This document shows, one piece after another, positions 6,142 through 13,984 of a stretch of 18,211 bases of DNA. Origin of the DNA: Candidatus Dormiibacterota bacterium (GTDB lineage: Bacteria; Chloroflexota; Dormibacteria; UBA8260; Bog-877). Location: NCBI GenBank assembly GCA_003133485.1, contig PKXR01000053.1, positions 941 to 19,151 of the forward strand, read 5' to 3'. The position numbers and the translations under genes are program-made. The notes beneath the pieces are model-generated. The model ran no database searches, had not been told where the DNA came from, and worked only from the letters and a program-made list of their open reading frames with translations. Each line of letters starts with the position of its first letter. Position 1 is the first letter of the stretch.

Positions 6142-6367
6142 CGGTGACCTCGACCAGCCCCGCCGGGACGGTGAAGGCCACCTGATAGGCCACGATGCGC
6201 TGGCCCACCTCCACCTGGTGGCCGATCAGGCGCGACCGAACCAGGTGGCTGATGAATCCGGGAGCTCGACGGTTGATCTTCCGGAGCACGACCCGCTGGG
6301 CTTGATCCACAGGCCCGGGGGGCAAAATCGGTGGCACAATCGCGAGTTTACGTGCCTCGAAGACCAC
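6113..6367 (-). CDS. Small conserved-looking protein, first gene of the ABC operon
   Basis: Encodes 84 residues from GTG 6367. Third positions are dominated by G and C throughout, and the sequence is protein-like: VVLRKINRRAPGF, then a C-terminal half of alternating hydrophobic residues (VEVGQRIVAYQVAF, GLVEVTDGTIIEFIE) suggesting a small beta-rich domain. I do not recognise the family; the beta-rich half loosely recalls barrel-sandwich folds but no lipoyl or biotin Lys motif is present. Its stop overlaps the ATPase gene, so it is probably co-translated with it and may be an accessory subunit or regulator. The 5' end lies 45 nt from the start of the divergent nuclease gene, so the two promoters must be interleaved. 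Confidence 0.55.
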   Translation of the reverse strand: MVFEARKLAIVPPILPPGPVDQAQRVVLRKINRRAPGFISHLVRSRLIGHQVEVGQRIVAYQVAFTVPAGLVEVTDGTIIEFIE

Positions 6368-6374
6368 GTAGGTG

Positions 6375-6402
6375 TGGACCGAGGGCGGCCAAGTAGTACA
6401 TA
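6375..6402 (+). promoter_or_regulatory. Candidate promoter for the yhaO-yhaN-like operon
   Basis: TGGACC (6375-6380, four of six matches to TTGACA) and TACATA (6397-6402) are separated by 16 nt. The predicted transcription start falls at about 6409-6412, at the GTG start codon, and no Shine-Dalgarno is seen there. This suggests a leaderless mRNA, which is common in actinobacteria. The prediction is by eye only. Confidence 0.35.
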
Positions 6403-6411
6403 TTGCACTTG

Positions 6412-7503
6412 GTGAGACTCCTCCATTGCGCAGATGTGCACCTCGACGCCGCCTTTCAGGGGATGGGCGAGACGATCGGCAAGCGTCGTCGGGCAGCCCT
6501 GCGGCAGACGTTTCAGAGCGTGGTTAGGCTGGCCTTGGAGCTGAAGGTGGATGCGCTCACCATCGGTGGTGACCTCTACGAGGACCTCCATTCCCGCCAG
6601 GATGCCGCCCGCTTCCTGGCAGAACAGCTGGGGCAGTTGCCCTTTCCGGTGCTGATCGCGCCCGGCAACCACGACTACTGGCATGCGGGATCGCTCTACG
6701 CCACCAACGACTGGCCGGACAACGTGCGGATTTTCTCCACCAACCACTTCTTCCCAGTGGAGGTCAGTGGCCACCGGATCTTCGGAATCGCCCACGACAA
6801 GCCCAAGGGAACAGGCAATCTCCTGGCCGACTTCAAAGTTCCCGACGGCTCGCCGGCGATCGCGCTCTTCCACGGCTCGGAGCGGGGCCAACTCCCGGCG
6901 CAGGGGGAAGGTAAGGAAGACCACGCGCCGTTCTCCGAGGCGGAGATCGCCAAGGCCGGATTCCGATTCGGACTTTTGGGTCACTTTCACACCCCGCGGA
7001 CTACAGCCCACCTGGTCTACCCCGGCAACCCGGAGCCGCTCACCTTTGGGGAGGAAGGCGTGCGAGGAGCCGCCGAGGTGGACTTCGGTCCCAGCACCCC
7101 CAGCGTCAAAATCCACCCGGTAAACACCTTCACCCTCAGCGAGCTTGAGGTGGACATCACCGACTGCCAGCACTCGGAGGCCGTCCTCCAGCGGGTGATG
7201 GAAGCCCTGCCGGAGGGGGCCGACACGGGCGCCAGAGTCCGGCTGGTCGGGAAGATGGCACTGGGGATGCAGCTAGGCCCCTCGGAGCTTGTGCGGCGGC
7301 TCCGGGAGGGGGATCGTTGCGTCGCTGTCGTCTTCGCGGCCCGGTCCGCTTTGGATCTGGAGCAGCTCCGTCAGGCACCGGACATCAGGGGCCAGTTCGT
7401 CAGAGAACTGATGGAGCGCCCAGACTTCGAATCTGATCTTGTCCAATCCGCCCTGCGGGCCGGGGTGGAAGCGCTCCAGGGAGAGGAGCCCTCCATCCTG
7501 TGA
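6412..7503 (+). CDS. YhaO/SbcD-like metallophosphoesterase (Mre11-family nuclease)
   Basis: DNA nuclease subunit, 363 residues, expected to bind two Mn ions and process DNA ends together with the ATPase encoded next. Family motifs, numbered from GTG 6412, are D8-x-H10 (CADVHLD), GGD at 52-54, GNHD at 85-88, ALFHGSE with His154, and GHFH at 190-193. GTG 6412 gives the family-typical start VRLLHCADVHL; in-frame TTG 6403 and 6409 are alternatives. The C-terminal ~130 residues form the capping and partner-binding region. Because the partner resembles YhaN rather than SbcC, YhaO is the better comparison. Its stop is 31 nt before the partner's start. Confidence 0.9.
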   Translation: MRLLHCADVHLDAAFQGMGETIGKRRRAALRQTFQSVVRLALELKVDALTIGGDLYEDLHSRQDAARFLAEQLGQLPFPVLIAPGNHDYWHAGSLYATNDWPDNVRIFSTNHFFPVEVSGHRIFGIAHDKPKGTGNLLADFKVPDGSPAIALFHGSERGQLPAQGEGKEDHAPFSEAEIAKAGFRFGLLGHFHTPRTTAHLVYPGNPEPLTFGEEGVRGAAEVDFGPSTPSVKIHPVNTFTLSELEVDITDCQHSEAVLQRVMEALPEGADTGARVRLVGKMALGMQLGPSELVRRLREGDRCVAVVFAARSALDLEQLRQAPDIRGQFVRELMERPDFESDLVQSALRAGVEALQGEEPSIL

Positions 7504-7534
7504 GGACTGCTGGCGAAGGGAAGGGGTGGCCCAA

Positions 7535-10018
7535 GTGAAGGTGCTTTCAGTCAAGCTGCAGGGCTTCGGGGCGCTCAGCGGGCGATTCAAGCTGGACCAG
7601 AAGCTCACCGTGGTCGGAGGTCCCAACGAATCCGGCAAGAGCACTCTCCACACCGCCATTCGGGTGGCGCTCTGCGGGGTGGACCTTCCGCCACGAGGTC
7701 GGATGCTGAAGGAGACGGAGGAGGTGCTCCGTCGGTTCCGTCCCTGGCGGGGCGGCCCTTTCGCCGTGGAGGCGGAGGTGGAGTTGGACGGCGGCCGGTA
7801 TCGATTCGTGCGGGACTTGGAGCACCCCGACAGCGACAAGGTCTTCGACCTGGTCAAGGGCGGAGAGGTGACCGACCGGTTCCGCCGCGGCCGCACCGTC
7901 GACGTTTCCGTCGGGTTGGGGATGAGCCGGGACGCCTTCCTAGCAGTCTCGACCGTGGCCCAGGACCAGATTCTCAGTCTGACCGGCGCGTCGCTTCAGG
8001 AGGATCTGCAGCGGGCCACCGCCACCTCCGGCGCGGACAGCACGGCGAGGTCCGCGATCAACCGTCTGGACCACTGGCGCCAGGAGAACATCCGCGGTGA
8101 CCGCACCACCACCAAACCTCTCGACAAGAATCGGAAGCCCAAGGAACTGGAGGACGCCCGGGTCAAGCTGGCCCGGGTCCTGGACGTGCGCCGCCAGCTG
8201 GCTGAGGATCTCGCCAGCCAGGAGACTCTGCGCAGTGAACTGACCTTGGTGGAAGTCAACACTCGATCCAGCGAGGTTGCCTGGAAGACGGCCGAGCTGG
8301 CCGAGATTCAGCAGGATCTGAGCGCGGTCGCGGAAATCGACCGTGAGCTGACGGCAAATCCCGAGCTGCGCGTGCCCAAGGATCCGGCCACCATCCGGGA
8401 GGCCGCCACCGGGGCCCGGGGGCTGGCCCAGCAGTGGCAGGAAGCCCAGGCCAAACTGGCGGAGCTCGCCCCGCTAGGGACGGAGCTGGAGCGGATCTCC
8501 CCACAGACCGCCCACAGTGAGCTCGCCTTTTTGGCCGGCGCGCTGGAGCAGCCATTGCCCCCGCTCCCAGCCGCCTCAGACCTTCCCGGCCGACTGGACC
8601 TGTTGAACCGCCGCCGAATTGCCTTCCTGCGCTGGTCCTCCGCCGCTTTGGCGATTGTGGGCGGAGCCGCGGGAGCGATCCTCGTCGTCTTCGGACCTCT
8701 GCACGGGGGCTCGGTCGCGATTCCAATCGTCGGTGGAGGACTAGTCGTACTGGTCTTGACCGGGACGACAGTCTTCGGCCTGCGGCGGCGATTGCGGCTC
8801 CGACTCGCGGTAGGAGGCTTCTCCTCCATGAGCCAGATGAGCAAAGCGACCCGGACCCCAGACCCTGAATTGGCCCGCGTGGTCGCCGCCCGTAACAAGG
8901 TGGAGGCGGAGCGCTCCCAGGCTCAGAAGCGGCTGGCAGAGCTAGGGATCGGCCAAGTGGAGGTGGGTCATCTAAAGGAGCTAGCGGAGCAGCTCCCCGC
9001 GGCCCAAGAGTCACTCCAACAACGGAGCTCGTGGGTCGCCACGGCCAAGCGGTATAGCGATGAGCTCGTCGCCCGGGCCAAGCGGGTGGGGCTCAGCGGC
9101 AACGATCCCCTGCATCTCGCGACCGAGCTCAGCTCGAGGCTGCACCATCTCGACGAGGCTGAGGACGCGGCCCGCCTACGGAGTGGGCTCCAGGCCCGCC
9201 GCTCGGAGCGGGTCGGGGGGCGGGATCTCAAGGGCCTCTCCAAGCGCGCCGAGCAACTCAGCCAGCAACTGGTGGCGCTCGAAGCGCTGCGCGAGACCGC
9301 GCCCAAGAAGGTGCCCTCGGAGGACCTGCGCCGCAAATACGACGAGGCGGTCCACCGCCGCGACGAGATCCGCACCCAGCTCCTGCCGCTGCAGGGGCGA
9401 CTTCAGGAGCAGCTCAAGGAAGCTGGCGACGTGGCAGCTCTGGAGGAGCGGGTCGCGGACCTGAGCGACGAGGTGACGCGGCTGACCCGGGCCGAAGAGG
9501 CAGTGAAGCTGGCCATCAGCGAGCTCCAGCGGGCGGAGGGACTCGTTCACAAGGATCTGGCCCCGGTTCTCGCCGCGGGGCTGCGGGGTTGGCTGCCAGC
9601 GATCACCGGACAGCGGTACCAGCACGCCTGGGTGGATCCATCCGACCTCTCCATGCACGTCTCGGCCCAGGACTCCGGAGCCCAGATCAGAGTTGATGAT
9701 CTCTCGCAAGGTACCCGTGAACAGATCTACGTGGCGTTGCGCACTGTGCTGGCCAAGGCGCTCTCACCCAAAGGAGAAGCCGTCCCCCTCTTCTTCGACG
9801 ATCCCTCCGTCAGCGCCGACGACGCCCGCTGCATCGCCCTTTTGGACACCCTGCGAGAGCTCTCCGCCACCGCCCAGGTGGTGGTCTTCTCCCACGAGTC
9901 CAGGGTGGGCGGCTGGGCCACTCGCAGCGAGGTCCCGATCCTCAGCATGAAGCTGGTGCCGGCCTCAGCCGGGAAGGACGGCGCCCCGGTCGCGGAGCCG
10001 GAGCCGGAGGAGGAGTAG
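7535..10018 (+). CDS. YhaN-like AAA ATPase (Rad50/SMC type) with central transmembrane hairpin
   Basis: ATPase of 827 residues partnering the nuclease before it. Numbered from GTG 7535 (AAGGGG 8 nt upstream; GTG 7526 is an alternative): N-terminal lobe with Walker A GPNESGKST at 29-37; long coiled-coil arms rich in Glu, Arg, Leu and Ala; a hydrophobic hairpin at about 369-389 and 394-416, followed by RRRLRLRL; a second coiled-coil arm; then the C-terminal lobe with signature LSQGT (723-727) and Walker B PLFFDDPS (751-758), Asp-Asp replacing the Asp-Glu of SbcC. There is no CxxC zinc hook. All this fits Bacillus YhaN rather than SbcC and predicts a complex tethered to the inner membrane. It ends with an acidic EPEPEEE tail and may recruit DNA repair or degradation to the membrane. 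Confidence 0.88.
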   Translation: MKVLSVKLQGFGALSGRFKLDQKLTVVGGPNESGKSTLHTAIRVALCGVDLPPRGRMLKETEEVLRRFRPWRGGPFAVEAEVELDGGRYRFVRDLEHPDSDKVFDLVKGGEVTDRFRRGRTVDVSVGLGMSRDAFLAVSTVAQDQILSLTGASLQEDLQRATATSGADSTARSAINRLDHWRQENIRGDRTTTKPLDKNRKPKELEDARVKLARVLDVRRQLAEDLASQETLRSELTLVEVNTRSSEVAWKTAELAEIQQDLSAVAEIDRELTANPELRVPKDPATIREAATGARGLAQQWQEAQAKLAELAPLGTELERISPQTAHSELAFLAGALEQPLPPLPAASDLPGRLDLLNRRRIAFLRWSSAALAIVGGAAGAILVVFGPLHGGSVAIPIVGGGLVVLVLTGTTVFGLRRRLRLRLAVGGFSSMSQMSKATRTPDPELARVVAARNKVEAERSQAQKRLAELGIGQVEVGHLKELAEQLPAAQESLQQRSSWVATAKRYSDELVARAKRVGLSGNDPLHLATELSSRLHHLDEAEDAARLRSGLQARRSERVGGRDLKGLSKRAEQLSQQLVALEALRETAPKKVPSEDLRRKYDEAVHRRDEIRTQLLPLQGRLQEQLKEAGDVAALEERVADLSDEVTRLTRAEEAVKLAISELQRAEGLVHKDLAPVLAAGLRGWLPAITGQRYQHAWVDPSDLSMHVSAQDSGAQIRVDDLSQGTREQIYVALRTVLAKALSPKGEAVPLFFDDPSVSADDARCIALLDTLRELSATAQVVVFSHESRVGGWATRSEVPILSMKLVPASAGKDGAPVAEPEPEEE

Positions 10019-10024
10019 CTGGAG

Positions 10025-10954
10025 GTGAGGATCGTCTCCCTGCTGCCCAGTTCCACCGAGATCTGCTTCGCTCTGGGCTTGGGACAGAGCCTGGTGGGGG
10101 TCACCCACGAATGCGACTTCCCGCCTCAGGCCGCCTACAAGACGGTGATGACCCGCAACCTGCTTCAGCTGGAAGGAGCCACCCCTGCCGAGATCGATCG
10201 CCATGTGCGGGACGCCCTCCACGAGGGCAGCAGCCTCTACGCGCTGGACCGGGCGGCGCTGAAGCGGGCCCGGCCCGACGTGATCATCACCCAGGAACTG
10301 TGCGAGGTCTGCGCGGTCGCCTACCCCCAAGTCTTGGAGTCGGCCCGATTGCTGCCGGGGCGGCCCACGGTCCTCTCTTTGGAACCCCACAGCCTGGCCG
10401 ACGTGCTGCGCTCCTTCGCGGACGTGGGCCAGGTCACCGGAGCGAGGGAACGGGCGGCCGAGCTGGTCCGGGGACTCTGGGCCCGCCTGGACGCCGTCCG
10501 TGGGGCGGTCGCCGGCAAGGACCGACCCCGGGTCGTCTGCCTGGAGTGGCTCGACCCCCTGATGGTGGCAGGACACTGGGTTCCAGACCAGGTGGACGCC
10601 GCCGGCGGGATCGACGTGCTGGGGGAGCCGGGGGCTCGCTCTCGGGTGATCACCCCAGAAGAGGTGATCGCGGCCCAACCGGAGGTGATCCTCAGCCTGC
10701 CCTGCGGCTTCCGCCTGGAAGAGAGCGCCCGCCAGGTCCACGTGCTGGCCGCGGTCGCGGGCTGGGAGAAGCTGCCGGCGACGAAGTCCGGCCAGATTTA
10801 CGCCTTGGACGGCTCCTGGTACTTCAACCGACCCGGGCCGCGAGTGGTCGACGGCATCGAGATGCTGGCCCGGATCCTGCACCCGGAGGCCTGGCGAGGA
10901 CCGGTCCCCCAGGGTTTTCAGAAGATGAACGAGGCCACTTCCGACTCCGTCTGA
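10025..10954 (+). CDS. BtuF-like (helical-backbone metal receptor) corrinoid-binding protein, cytosolic
   Basis: Encodes 309 residues of the periplasmic-binding fold used for cobalamin and Fe-siderophores. It begins with the family's first strand (MRIVSLLPSSTEICFALGL), contains the characteristic LCEVCAV segment and a late GWEKLPA...GQIYALDGSWYFNRPGPR region, and ends near the usual length. It has no signal peptide or lipobox and no BtuC/BtuD genes beside it, so it is predicted to be cytosolic, as known for one branch of this family annotated cobalamin-binding protein. GTG 10025 lies 6 nt after the ATPase stop; GGAGGAGGAG at 10006-10015 is a strong ribosome binding site with a 9-nt spacer. 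It is therefore co-transcribed with the nuclease pair. The ligand is inferred from the family. Confidence 0.8.
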   Translation: MRIVSLLPSSTEICFALGLGQSLVGVTHECDFPPQAAYKTVMTRNLLQLEGATPAEIDRHVRDALHEGSSLYALDRAALKRARPDVIITQELCEVCAVAYPQVLESARLLPGRPTVLSLEPHSLADVLRSFADVGQVTGARERAAELVRGLWARLDAVRGAVAGKDRPRVVCLEWLDPLMVAGHWVPDQVDAAGGIDVLGEPGARSRVITPEEVIAAQPEVILSLPCGFRLEESARQVHVLAAVAGWEKLPATKSGQIYALDGSWYFNRPGPRVVDGIEMLARILHPEAWRGPVPQGFQKMNEATSDSV

Positions 10955-11012
10955 CCGATCCCGGCCGGCCAGGATGAGGCGAACGCCGCCCCTCCAAAGA
11001 TCTTCCCCAGGA

Positions 11013-11266
11013 TGCCCGGCGGCGACAGTCGGGGACGAGACGGTAGAGCCAATCAGGGCCTTGTCGAGTACCGAGGGGTGGAACACAGTGCCAGCGCGGC
11101 GTTCCGTACAAGTGTACGCCCTGAACGTCTCTTGGTAGCTAATCTCGACGGCCTGTGAGTCTTAGATAGATTTGAGATGCGAGCCCGGATTCTCTATCCC
11201 GAAGCGCGCCGCGGACCAGTTCCGCCCGACTTCCGATGGAAGTGCGAGCGCATAACCTCGCCGGTG
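11013..11266 (+). pseudogene. Decayed second copy of the 3' end of the BtuF-like gene
   Basis: Translation from about 11076 reads GWNTVPARRSVQVYALNVSW, against GWEKLPATKSGQIYALDGSW in the intact gene. After TAG (11136-11138), a second stop (11163-11165) and a one-base shift, the frame from ATG 11177 reads MRARILYPEARRGPVPPDF, against MLARILHPEAWRGPVPQGF, and even the terminal residues align. Weaker similarity extends back to about 11013. Nothing matching the first two thirds of the gene precedes it. The divergence is substantial, so this is an old duplication or an independently acquired paralogue, not a recent tandem copy. Confidence 0.75.
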
Positions 11267-11394
11267 TCGCCAACGTTCTGGAAATTGCGGCGATGGCTGA
11301 TCTCGGTTTTTTATCTTCCACAGCCGGCCCCGGAGCCAGCGCAACAGGTTCGCCGGACCGGCGTCACTCCGGTGTGACAGAACCGTTCATCTCC

Positions 11395-11423
11395 TTGACA
11401 CCTTCATCAGCCCAAGGGACAAT
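11395..11423 (+). promoter_or_regulatory. Candidate sigma70-type promoter of the met operon
   Basis: A perfect TTGACA (11395-11400) is followed after 17 nt by GACAAT (11418-11423), which matches TATAAT at four of six bases. Transcription would begin near 11430, about 165 nt before the preferred metA-like start, leaving a long leader. It lies just past the BtuF-like remnant in otherwise non-coding sequence. Confidence 0.5.
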
Positions 11424-11502
11424 GAGTTCGGCGGAAGTAGAAGGTGATAGCGAGTCGCACGGGCGACGCGGGTTTGCGGGTGCCACGGTTGGGACCCGTT
11501 TT

Positions 11503-11557
11503 GTAACTCCCCACGGCTTGGGACTGGGTGGCAAAAATGCAGGTTACGCCGGTGGGG
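11503..11557 (+). promoter_or_regulatory. Potential pseudoknotted leader RNA of the met operon
   Basis: CCCCACGGC (11509-11517) can pair with GCC-G-GTGGGG (11548-11557), nine pairs with one bulged G. GTAAC (11503-11507), 5' of that stem, can pair with GTTAC (11543-11547) inside its loop, which would make an H-type pseudoknot. The element sits between the candidate promoter and the acyltransferase start. Conserved SAM-I, SAM-II, SAM-IV and cobalamin riboswitch boxes are not apparent. The fold is a by-eye proposal. Confidence 0.25.
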
Positions 11558-11595
11558 TGGGGGCGAGGCTGACCTTGGACGGACCATTGGCTCCA

Positions 11596-12678
11596 ATGGG
11601 CGCCGAAGCTCAAGAGTTGCGCGCGGGCGCTGGGCGCTTCAGCGGAACGCTGTTGGGGCAACGCGCCAGCGATGTCCCGGCCCCCGAATCAGACTCCGCG
11701 CCTCTGGATATCGCCTTCGTCAATCTCATGCCGGACGCCGCGTTCTTGGACACCGAGGCGCAGTTTCTGGGCCTGCTCTGGGAAGCCTCCGGCCAGATCA
11801 ACGTCGCCATTCGCGTGTGGCGGTTCTGGCTTCGTGGAGTGCCCCGCGGAGCTGCCGTGATGCAGCGCATCGCCCAGTCCTACCTGGAGATCGACACCCT
11901 CATCGGGAGCCCGGTTGACGCGCTGATCGTGACCGGGACCGAGCCTCGAGCCGCGAAGCTCGACGAGGAAGCCTTCTGGCCGACCCTGGCGGAAGTGATC
12001 GAGTGGTCGGCTGATGCCGTGCCCTCGGTCGTTCTCTCGTGCCTGGCGGCGCATGCCGCCGCCAAGCTGTTCGATGGGGTGGAGCGCACGTTGCTGCCCC
12101 AGAAGCTGTCAGGGGTATACCGGACCGACGTAGCCGATGCGAGCACCCTCTCTGCGGGACTGCCTACCCCGATTTGGCTGCCCCACTCACGGTCCAACGA
12201 CATCCGGACCTCGGCTCTGACCTCTCGCGGCTACCGTCCGTTGCTGACCGCTGGCGAGAGCTGGACCGCGGTTGAGATCGAGCGCTCGCGGGCTCGATTC
12301 CTGATGTTCCAGGGTCATCCTGAATACGCTGCCAACTCGCTCCTCCGCGAGCTTCGGAGGGATGTCCGCCGGTACCTCAGCGGCGAGCGAGATTCCTATC
12401 CCCAGGTCCCCGAGGGGTATCTCGATGGGGCTGGGCTCACCCTCCTCGAAGAGTTTGCCCAGCTGCCGACCACGATCGATCGGGACCCTGCCGGCATTGC
12501 CGCCTTCCCGAGCGACGCCTTGGAGCTGCACATCCGGCCCAGTTGGAGTCACGCCGCAAAGTCGCTCTACGGCAACTGGCTGGGCCAGGTTCTCGGTCGC
12601 CGATCCGAATCAAGGCGTGCGGGCCAGATTCCGGTGGCGAGCGTCCCGGTCATGGATAGGGCGAGTGTCAATGCGTGA
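11596..12678 (+). CDS. metA: MetA-like homoserine O-acyltransferase
   Basis: Transfers an acetyl or succinyl group to homoserine, activating it for sulfur insertion by the next enzyme. Numbered from ATG 11596 (360 residues): NLMPDAAFLDTEAQF at 43-57, TGTEP at 113-117, the nucleophile Cys149 in VLSCLAAHAA, LSGVYRTDV (171-179), PHSR (196-199), and FQGHPEY with His241 and Glu243. The Cys-His spacing (92) is about that of E. coli MetA, so the triad is intact. The NLMPKKIETE lysines of classical MetA are absent. ATG 11236 and ATG 11422 are in frame, but the first lies inside the decayed BtuF copy and the second at the promoter; codon use before 11596 is poor. The gene overlaps the next by 8 nt. 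Which acyl donor is used cannot be read from sequence. Confidence 0.8.
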   Translation: MGAEAQELRAGAGRFSGTLLGQRASDVPAPESDSAPLDIAFVNLMPDAAFLDTEAQFLGLLWEASGQINVAIRVWRFWLRGVPRGAAVMQRIAQSYLEIDTLIGSPVDALIVTGTEPRAAKLDEEAFWPTLAEVIEWSADAVPSVVLSCLAAHAAAKLFDGVERTLLPQKLSGVYRTDVADASTLSAGLPTPIWLPHSRSNDIRTSALTSRGYRPLLTAGESWTAVEIERSRARFLMFQGHPEYAANSLLRELRRDVRRYLSGERDSYPQVPEGYLDGAGLTLLEEFAQLPTTIDRDPAGIAAFPSDALELHIRPSWSHAAKSLYGNWLGQVLGRRSESRRAGQIPVASVPVMDRASVNA

Positions 12679-13984
12679 CGAGACGATCGCCATCCACGGT
12701 GGGTACGCCGCGGACGACACCCGGGCGGTGGCTGTGCCGATCTATCAGACCGTAGCCCACGATTTCGTCGACGCCCAGCAGGCGGGGGCGATCTTCGATC
12801 TGGAGATGCCCGGATTCCATTACAACCGGATCAACAACCCCACCAATGACGTGTTGGAGCAGCGGATGGCGGCGTTGGAGGGCGGGACTGGCGCTCTGAC
12901 CCTTAGCTCGGGATCGGCTGCGGTGGTCCACTCGGTGCTGAACGTGGCCTCCCAGGGGTGCAACATCGTCAGCGCGCCCCAGCTGTACGGCGCCACCTAC
13001 ACCCTCTTCGCGCACGTCCTGCCCGCCCAAGGGATCGAGGTGAGGTTCGCCGCCGACGACCGGGCCGAGTCGATCGCGCCGCTGATCGATGAGAACACCC
13101 GGGCAGTTTTTTGCGAGAGCATCGGCAATCCCGCCGGGAACGTGGTCGACATCGCGGCGGTCGCCGCCGCCGCGCACGCGCGGGGCGTTCCCCTGATTGT
13201 TGACAACACCATTGCCACGCCCCTTCGGCTGAAGCCGATCGAGTTCGGGGCCGATGTCGTGGTCCACTCTCTGACCAAGTTCGTGGGCGGACACGGCACG
13301 ACGCTGGGCGGAGTGATCGTCGACGGAGGCCGGTTCCCCTGGCGGCGGCAGCCGGAGCGCTTCGCTATCTTCAACCAGCCGGAGCCAGCCTTTCACGGCG
13401 TCGTTTACGCCGACGAGTTCCCTGACACCGCCTACATCGTGCGCTGCCGCACGATCGGGATGCGCAACTTCGGCGCCACTCTCTCGCCGTTCAACGCCTT
13501 CCTGCTGCTCCAGGGCCTGGAGTCGCTGGCCGTTCGAATCGAACGGCACGAGGCGAACGCCCGCCTAGTCGCTGACTACCTCAGGGCCGATCCCCGAGTT
13601 GAGTGGGTGAGCTTCTCGGGCTTCCCTGACCACCCCTATTTCGAGCTCTCGCGTCGCTACCTGGGCGGCCACGCCATCTCCGTTCTGACCTTCGGCGTGG
13701 TCGGCGGTTACGACGCGGGACTGAAGTTCTTCGACTCGGTCAAGCTGCTGAAGCGCTTGGTGAATCTCGGAGACGCCAAGTCGCTGGTCTCCCACCCCGC
13801 CTCCACCACCCACCGCCAGCTCTCCCCCGCTGAGCTACTCCAGGTGGGCGTGAGGCCGGAATCGGTGCGCCTGTCCATCGGGCTCGAGCACATCGATGAC
13901 ATCCTGGAAGACATCGACCAAGCGCTCACCGCGGCCCACGTCACCGTGAACGCGGCCGTAGGCGCCGGAGCTCACTCGGCATGA
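12671..13984 (+). CDS. metY: O-acetylhomoserine sulfhydrylase-like PLP enzyme
   Basis: Cytosolic PLP enzyme of the Cys/Met metabolism family, 437 residues, expected to replace the acyl group of O-acylhomoserine with sulfide to give homocysteine. Key features: ETIAIHGGY at the N-terminus, YNRINNPT (51-58, phosphate-binding Tyr and Arg), SSGSAA (79-84), VDNTIATP (177-184, ring-binding Asp178), and SLTKFVGGHGT (200-210) with Schiff-base Lys203. Length and the FVGGHGTTLGG motif fit the MetY group better than cystathionine gamma-synthase (about 380 residues). ATG 12671 overlaps the acyltransferase stop (ATGCGTGA), with AGGG at 12658-12661. Direct sulfhydrylation is the most likely job, but the nucleophile could differ if the operon is a specialised pathway. 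Confidence 0.85.
   Translation: MRDETIAIHGGYAADDTRAVAVPIYQTVAHDFVDAQQAGAIFDLEMPGFHYNRINNPTNDVLEQRMAALEGGTGALTLSSGSAAVVHSVLNVASQGCNIVSAPQLYGATYTLFAHVLPAQGIEVRFAADDRAESIAPLIDENTRAVFCESIGNPAGNVVDIAAVAAAAHARGVPLIVDNTIATPLRLKPIEFGADVVVHSLTKFVGGHGTTLGGVIVDGGRFPWRRQPERFAIFNQPEPAFHGVVYADEFPDTAYIVRCRTIGMRNFGATLSPFNAFLLLQGLESLAVRIERHEANARLVADYLRADPRVEWVSFSGFPDHPYFELSRRYLGGHAISVLTFGVVGGYDAGLKFFDSVKLLKRLVNLGDAKSLVSHPASTTHRQLSPAELLQVGVRPESVRLSIGLEHIDDILEDIDQALTAAHVTVNAAVGAGAHSA

Noticed and set aside
7535..10018. Calling the ATPase SbcC
   Set aside because: No CxxC zinc hook, a transmembrane hairpin instead, and Asp-Asp in Walker B: YhaN is the closer model.
11236..11595. Longer N-terminus for the MetA-like protein
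   Set aside because: It would include the decayed BtuF-like sequence and the candidate promoter, has poor codon use, and would add 120 residues absent from the family.
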